Source: Pseudomonas sp. LD120 (GTDB taxonomy: Bacteria; Pseudomonadota; Gammaproteobacteria; Pseudomonadales; Pseudomonadaceae). From it: DNA of 64,000 nt. The stretch covers positions 1,860,001 through 1,924,000 of the forward strand of contig NZ_WVHL01000005.1 in the NCBI RefSeq assembly GCF_009861525.1, written 5' to 3'. Below are positions 60,103-64,000 of the stretch, piece after piece. The notes beneath the pieces are model-generated. The model saw only the letters and a list, made by a program, of their open reading frames with translations. It was not told the origin of the DNA and made no database searches. The first letter of the stretch is position 1. Every line of letters begins with the position of its first letter. The translations under genes were made by a program, and so were the position numbers.

Positions 60103-62229
60103 ATGCTCGAGCAGGCTCAACGCGTCCTCAAGGACATCTTCGGCTACGACAGCTTCCGCGGTCGCCAAGGTGCGATCATTGAGCGCGTGGCCAGCGGCGG
60201 CGATGCCCTGGTGTTGATGCCCACCGGCGGCGGCAAGTCGCTGTGTTTCCAAGTGCCAGCCCTGCTGCGTGAGGGCTTGGCGGTGGTGGTGTCGCCGCTG
60301 ATCGCGTTGATGGACGATCAAGTGGCTACCCTTGAAGAGCTTGGCGTCGCGGCGGCAGCCTTGAACTCAACCCTGAGCGCCGAGCAGCAGCGTGACCTGG
60401 CGGCGCGGATCCGTCGCGGCGAAGTGAAGATGCTCTACCTGGCCCCCGAGCGTCTGGTTCAGCCGCGCATGCTGGCCTTCCTGCAAAGTCTGGACATCGC
60501 CCTGTTTGCCATTGATGAAGCTCACTGTGTGTCCCAGTGGGGGCATGACTTCCGTCCCGAGTACCTGCAACTGGGGCAGTTGGCGGAAATGTTCCCCCTT
60601 GTGCCGCGTATTGCACTGACCGCCACCGCCGACAAGCGCACCCGCGAAGAGATCGTCAATCGTCTGCACCTGCAGGATGCCGAACGCTTTTTGTCCAGCT
60701 TCGATCGGCCGAACATCTTCTATCGCATTGTCCCCAAGGAGCAGCCGCGCAAGCAGTTGCAGGCGTTCCTCAATGAGCGGCGCAGCGATGCCGGGATCGT
60801 CTACTGCCTGTCGCGCAAGAAGGTCGACGAAGTGGCGGCTTTCCTCTGTGAGCAAGGCTTCACTGCATTGCCGTATCACGCCGGGCTGCCCAATGAGTTG
60901 CGTGCCTATCACCAGAAGCGTTTCCTCAATGAGGAAGGCCTGATCATGGTGGCGACCATTGCCTTTGGCATGGGGATCGACAAGCCCAACGTGCGCTTTG
61001 TGGCGCACCTGGACCTGCCCAAATCATTGGAGGCGTACTACCAGGAGACTGGTCGTGCTGGTCGTGATGGTCTGCCGGCGGATGCCTGGATGGCTTATGG
61101 GCTGCAGGACGTGTTGATGCTCAAGCAGATGCTGCAGAACTCCGAAGGCGACGAGCGCCACAAGCGTCTTGAACAACACAAGCTCGATGCAATGCTGGCG
61201 CTGTGCGAAGAAACCCGCTGTCGGCGCCAGACCCTGCTGGCCTATTTCGATGAAGACATGCCGCAACCTTGCGGTCACTGCGATAACTGCGTTGATGGGG
61301 TGCAGACCTGGGATGCCACTGAGCCGGCGCGTCAGGCGCTGTCAGCGATTTATCGTACAGGCCAGCGTTATGGGGTCGGGCATCTGGTGGATGTGTTGCT
61401 GGGTAAGGACACGGAAAAAGTCCGCAGTTTCGGCCATCAGCACCTCTCGGTATTTGGTGTTGGCAAAGCTCGTAGCGAGGGTGAATGGCGTTCGCTGTTC
61501 CGGCAACTGGTGGCCCGCGGGCTGGCCGACATTGACCTGGAAGGTTACGGCGGCCTGCGCCTGAGCGACAGTTGTCGGCCCTTGCTCAAGGGCGAAGTTA
61601 CCCTGGAACTGCGTCGCGACCTCAAGCCGCAGAGCAGTCCCAAGAGCAGCACCAGTCAGGCCAGCCAGTTGGTGCGGGGCGAGGAGCGCGAGCAATGGGA
61701 GGCGCTGCGTGCTCTGCGGCGCAAGTTGGCGGAAGAGCATGGTGTTCCGCCTTATGTCATTTTCCCCGACTCCACCTTGCTGGAAATGCTCCGCAGCCAG
61801 CCGGGCTCCATGGCGGAAATGGCCGAGGTCAGCGGGGTCGGTGCACGCAAGTTGGAGCGTTATGGTGCTGCCTTCCTCGACGTGTTAGGAGGCGGTGTCG
61901 AGGCGCCAAAAGTGGTCGCCGACATTCGCCATGAGTTGATTACCCTGGCCCGCGCCGGGATGACCCCGGTACAGATCGCTGGCCAGTTGCAATGCACGGA
62001 AAAGAACGTCTATACCCTGCTGGCCGAAGCCATTGGCAAACAGCAGTTGTCCCTCGAACAGGCGTTGGACTTACCGGAAGACCTGCTGGGAGAAATCCAG
62101 GACGCCTTCCTCGACGGCGAAGGCGAATTACCGCCGGTGGCCGAGATCAGTGAGCTGTTCGCCGGACGAGTGCCTGAAGGCGTTTTGTATTGCGTACGTG
62201 CGGCGTTGCAGTCGGAGTTTGAAATTTGA
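60103..62229 (+). CDS. recQ: ATP-dependent DNA helicase RecQ
   Basis: 708 residues from ATG 60103 (MLEQAQRVLKDIFGYDSFRGRQ); the 60070 start is in a leader without a ribosome site. Motifs in order: Q-motif, Walker A PTGGGKS, DEAH (IDEAHCVSQWGHDFRPEY), GRAGRDG, the zinc Cys set (CEETRCRRQTLLAYF, CGHCDNC), RQC domain, and HRDC (EQWEALRALRRKLAEEHGVPPYVIF). A C-terminal HTH-like tail (TPVQIAGQLQCTEKNVYTLLAEA) is extra. It unwinds DNA 3'-5' for repair and recombination. Length normal. Confidence 0.97.
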   Translation: MLEQAQRVLKDIFGYDSFRGRQGAIIERVASGGDALVLMPTGGGKSLCFQVPALLREGLAVVVSPLIALMDDQVATLEELGVAAAALNSTLSAEQQRDLAARIRRGEVKMLYLAPERLVQPRMLAFLQSLDIALFAIDEAHCVSQWGHDFRPEYLQLGQLAEMFPLVPRIALTATADKRTREEIVNRLHLQDAERFLSSFDRPNIFYRIVPKEQPRKQLQAFLNERRSDAGIVYCLSRKKVDEVAAFLCEQGFTALPYHAGLPNELRAYHQKRFLNEEGLIMVATIAFGMGIDKPNVRFVAHLDLPKSLEAYYQETGRAGRDGLPADAWMAYGLQDVLMLKQMLQNSEGDERHKRLEQHKLDAMLALCEETRCRRQTLLAYFDEDMPQPCGHCDNCVDGVQTWDATEPARQALSAIYRTGQRYGVGHLVDVLLGKDTEKVRSFGHQHLSVFGVGKARSEGEWRSLFRQLVARGLADIDLEGYGGLRLSDSCRPLLKGEVTLELRRDLKPQSSPKSSTSQASQLVRGEEREQWEALRALRRKLAEEHGVPPYVIFPDSTLLEMLRSQPGSMAEMAEVSGVGARKLERYGAAFLDVLGGGVEAPKVVADIRHELITLARAGMTPVQIAGQLQCTEKNVYTLLAEAIGKQQLSLEQALDLPEDLLGEIQDAFLDGEGELPPVAEISELFAGRVPEGVLYCVRAALQSEFEI

Positions 62230-62349
62230 GGGGGGTGCGTCAATGTTGTAACGATTCAGTCCCTTGCGGGCCTTGCCTCATGGCAAGGGGCATGCTTAGC
62301 TGACTAATAATTAGGTTTTCTTTATTTTCAGTCTAATCATGAGTGTTTT

Positions 62350-62784
62350 ATGCCGTTAACCGATGAACACCGTTTTGGTATGCAGCTGGCGCATATGTCT
62401 CGCGGCTGGCGTGCCGAACTGGATCGCCGTCTGGCCGGACTCGGCCTGTCCCAGGCCCGTTGGCTGGTGTTACTGCACCTGGCCCGCTTCGAAGACGCGC
62501 CAACCCAGCGCGAGCTGGCGCAAAGCGTCGGTGTAGAAGGGCCGACCCTGGCCCGGTTGCTGGACAGCCTGGAAACCCAAGGCTTGGTTCAGCGCCAGTC
62601 GGTGCTGGAAGATCGTCGAGCGAAGAAAATCGTCCTCTGTCCTTCCGCCCGGCCCTTGATCGAGCAGATCGAAACCATCGCCACCGCGTTGCGCCATGAG
62701 CTGTTCGTGGGGGTCGACGACGAAGACCTGAGGGTCTGTATGCGCGTTCATGGGCGCATCCTGGCCAATCTGGAAAAGTCTTGA
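62350..62784 (+). CDS. MarR-family transcriptional regulator
   Basis: 144 residues. MPLTDEHRFGMQLAHMSRGWRAELDRRLAGLGLSQARWLVLLHLARFEDAPTQRELAQSVGVEGPTLARLLDSLETQGLVQRQ, then the wing DRRAKKIVLCPSARPLIEQIE. This is the MarR winged helix with SlyA-type core. Dimer that represses or activates, often sensing small phenolic or oxidative signals. 120 bases downstream of recQ; target unknown. Confidence 0.9.
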   Translation: MPLTDEHRFGMQLAHMSRGWRAELDRRLAGLGLSQARWLVLLHLARFEDAPTQRELAQSVGVEGPTLARLLDSLETQGLVQRQSVLEDRRAKKIVLCPSARPLIEQIETIATALRHELFVGVDDEDLRVCMRVHGRILANLEKS

Positions 62785-62881
62785 AGCCTTCAACCGGGGT
62801 TGCCGGACCCCGGTTCGTCCTGTTTTTGCCTATCCCTGAATGTTGCTGATTGCGCCACCCGGTGCGGCACTTGCGCGTCTG

Positions 62882-64000
62882 TCAGAAGGTCTGGCCCAGG
62901 TTCAGCGACAGGGCCTTTTGGTTATCGTCGTTGAAGCCGTAGCTGAAGTTCAACGGACCCAACGGGGTGTCGAAGCCGAGGAAAATACTCGCAGCGTTGA
63001 TAAAGCCACTGTCGAAGGCATTGTCGTTGTTCCATACCCGCCCGCGTTCCAGCGATCCTCCCAGGTACAGTGGGAAGTCCAGTGGCAGGTAGGAACGAGG
63101 CGTCAACCGTCGGAAATACACCGCGCGAGCCAGGGTAAGGTTTTGCCCGGACAGGGCATTTTGGCGGAAGCCGGACAACTGTCGGGCGCCGCCGAGCAAG
63201 AAGCTTGAGGTCACCACTTCGGCGTCGTCCAGGGTCCGGCCATAACGCCCGCCCAGGACCAAGGTATTGGGGCCGCTGCTTAGGGCCTTGTCCAACTTGA
63301 ACTCCCACTGCCGGTAGCGGTTGTCCGAGCCCAGGCTGGGTTCGAATTGGCGCAAGGTCAGGCCGATGTCTTCACCTGAGTGGGGAAAGTAGACGTTGTC
63401 TAAAGAGTCGAAGGAGTACTGCAATTGGTAGTACCCCTCGTTGAAGTGCTCGCTGGGCAGATTATGGTCACCAATACGTACGTCAGCCTTGCCCCAGGCT
63501 TCGCCGATACCGAAACGCACTTCGCCGCTGTTGCCGATCTGTCGCCCCAGATTGAGGCCCAGGCCGTAGCGTTCCAGGCGGTACTCGGCGATCGGGTCGT
63601 TCTCCAGCACCGCTTCGACATTCTGCGCTTCGGCCACGATAAACGGTGCGATGAAGTAGCGCGAGCCAGCGTCAAGAGGTTGGTAGAACTCGCTGTAGAT
63701 CTCTTGTTGGTCGCCGATCTGCATCCGCGTCAGCCACTCCGCGCCGAGGCTGTTGATGCCATTCATGCGGTAGCTGGCGCCGATATTGAAGGCGCTGTCG
63801 CCACGCATGTCATCGGATAGATTCAGGCCCAGACGCAGGTAGTCGGTGCCGCTGCGCTTGCCCCGGGCGCTGATCACCAACGTGTTGTCTTTGCCTTTGT
63901 GCACCACGCGATATTGCACTTGTTCAAAGAAGTCCAGGCCGTACAGCGTGCCCATGTCGGTTTCCAGGCGACCCAGGTCCAGCGGCTCGCCGATGTGCTG
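62882..64000 (-). CDS. PlpD-like patatin phospholipase, C-terminal POTRA/barrel part (partial)
   Basis: The minus-strand frame is open to the window edge (at least 373 residues visible, the N-terminus beyond 64000). Upstream of the internal Met at 63955 the frame reads QHIGEPLDLGRLETDMGTLYGLDFFEQVQYRVVHKG (POTRA-like), then a beta-barrel of Omp85 (Surface antigen) type ending FSYGFNDDNQKALSLNLGQTF with C-terminal Phe. Such a C-terminal half is typical of PlpD/FplA patatin-like autotransported phospholipases in Pseudomonas; the catalytic patatin domain would lie outside and is inferred. Confidence 0.75.
   Translation of the reverse strand, partial: QHIGEPLDLGRLETDMGTLYGLDFFEQVQYRVVHKGKDNTLVISARGKRSGTDYLRLGLNLSDDMRGDSAFNIGASYRMNGINSLGAEWLTRMQIGDQQEIYSEFYQPLDAGSRYFIAPFIVAEAQNVEAVLENDPIAEYRLERYGLGLNLGRQIGNSGEVRFGIGEAWGKADVRIGDHNLPSEHFNEGYYQLQYSFDSLDNVYFPHSGEDIGLTLRQFEPSLGSDNRYRQWEFKLDKALSSGPNTLVLGGRYGRTLDDAEVVTSSFLLGGARQLSGFRQNALSGQNLTLARAVYFRRLTPRSYLPLDFPLYLGGSLERGRVWNNDNAFDSGFINAASIFLGFDTPLGPLNFSYGFNDDNQKALSLNLGQTF

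Noticed and set aside
1..64000. tRNA or rRNA genes
   Set aside because: I read the gaps for tRNA-like cloverleaf and CCA ends and for rRNA sequence and saw none that I could support.

Overview
The window looks like chromosomal DNA of a fluorescent Pseudomonas (P. fluorescens/protegens/chlororaphis type). This rests on high GC with Pseudomonas codon use, a gpuPAR-like guanidino-acid cluster, a LapEBC-type type I secretion operon with a giant LapA-class adhesin, a PA1414-family micro-gene, a DUF6279 lipoprotein, and REP-like repeats. These are judgements from remembered family patterns; no search was run.

Layout. 1-8793 holds housekeeping and accessory genes: an ABC exporter cut by the window edge, periplasmic PpiA, an alpha/beta hydrolase, a LysR regulator, a small secreted protein, azoreductase, a candidate four-hairpin small RNA, an EamA transporter, a YbdG-like MscS channel and a DEAD-box helicase. 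8830-9461 holds a HigBA-type locus whose antitoxin is intact and whose toxin appears frameshifted, with a palindromic operator. 9680-21145 is a two-partner secretion / contact-dependent inhibition island: TpsB transporter, a 2741-residue TpsA effector with a Stv-like C-terminal domain, its immunity candidate, then a displaced orphan deaminase toxin tip with its own putative immunity gene. The GC content drops sharply from about 18540 to 21120. 21144-24715 is an insertion-sequence graveyard closing the island: a SymE remnant cut by an IS66 element, an IS5-group transposase remnant and a complete IS5-group transposase gene.

24994-39083 holds a DUF6124-like gene, a lipoprotein, a three-gene coiled-coil operon of unknown function with a structured leader, AraC, LysR and MFS/EamA genes, envelope genes (DUF6279 lipoprotein, TorF-like porin), CvfB and a PA1414-family peptide. 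39325-43863 holds a guanidino-acid uptake and hydrolysis unit (symporter, ureohydrolase, divergent LysR) and a DTW-domain tRNA-modification enzyme. 43963-58788 is a cell-surface adhesion module: lapE-lapB-lapC on the minus strand, divergent from a 3109-residue RTX adhesin. The adhesin carries an N-terminal retention module with a TAAG protease site, a long array of 738-bp repeats, a von Willebrand A domain and RTX repeats. 58834-64000 holds YbaN, a YecA-type protein, RecQ, a MarR regulator and the C-terminal part of a PlpD-like patatin autotransporter.

Two surface-competition systems (CDI and LapA-type adhesion) dominate the accessory content. The least understood parts are the Stv-like effector tip, the coiled-coil operon at 26391-30296 and the candidate small RNA at 4650-4791.
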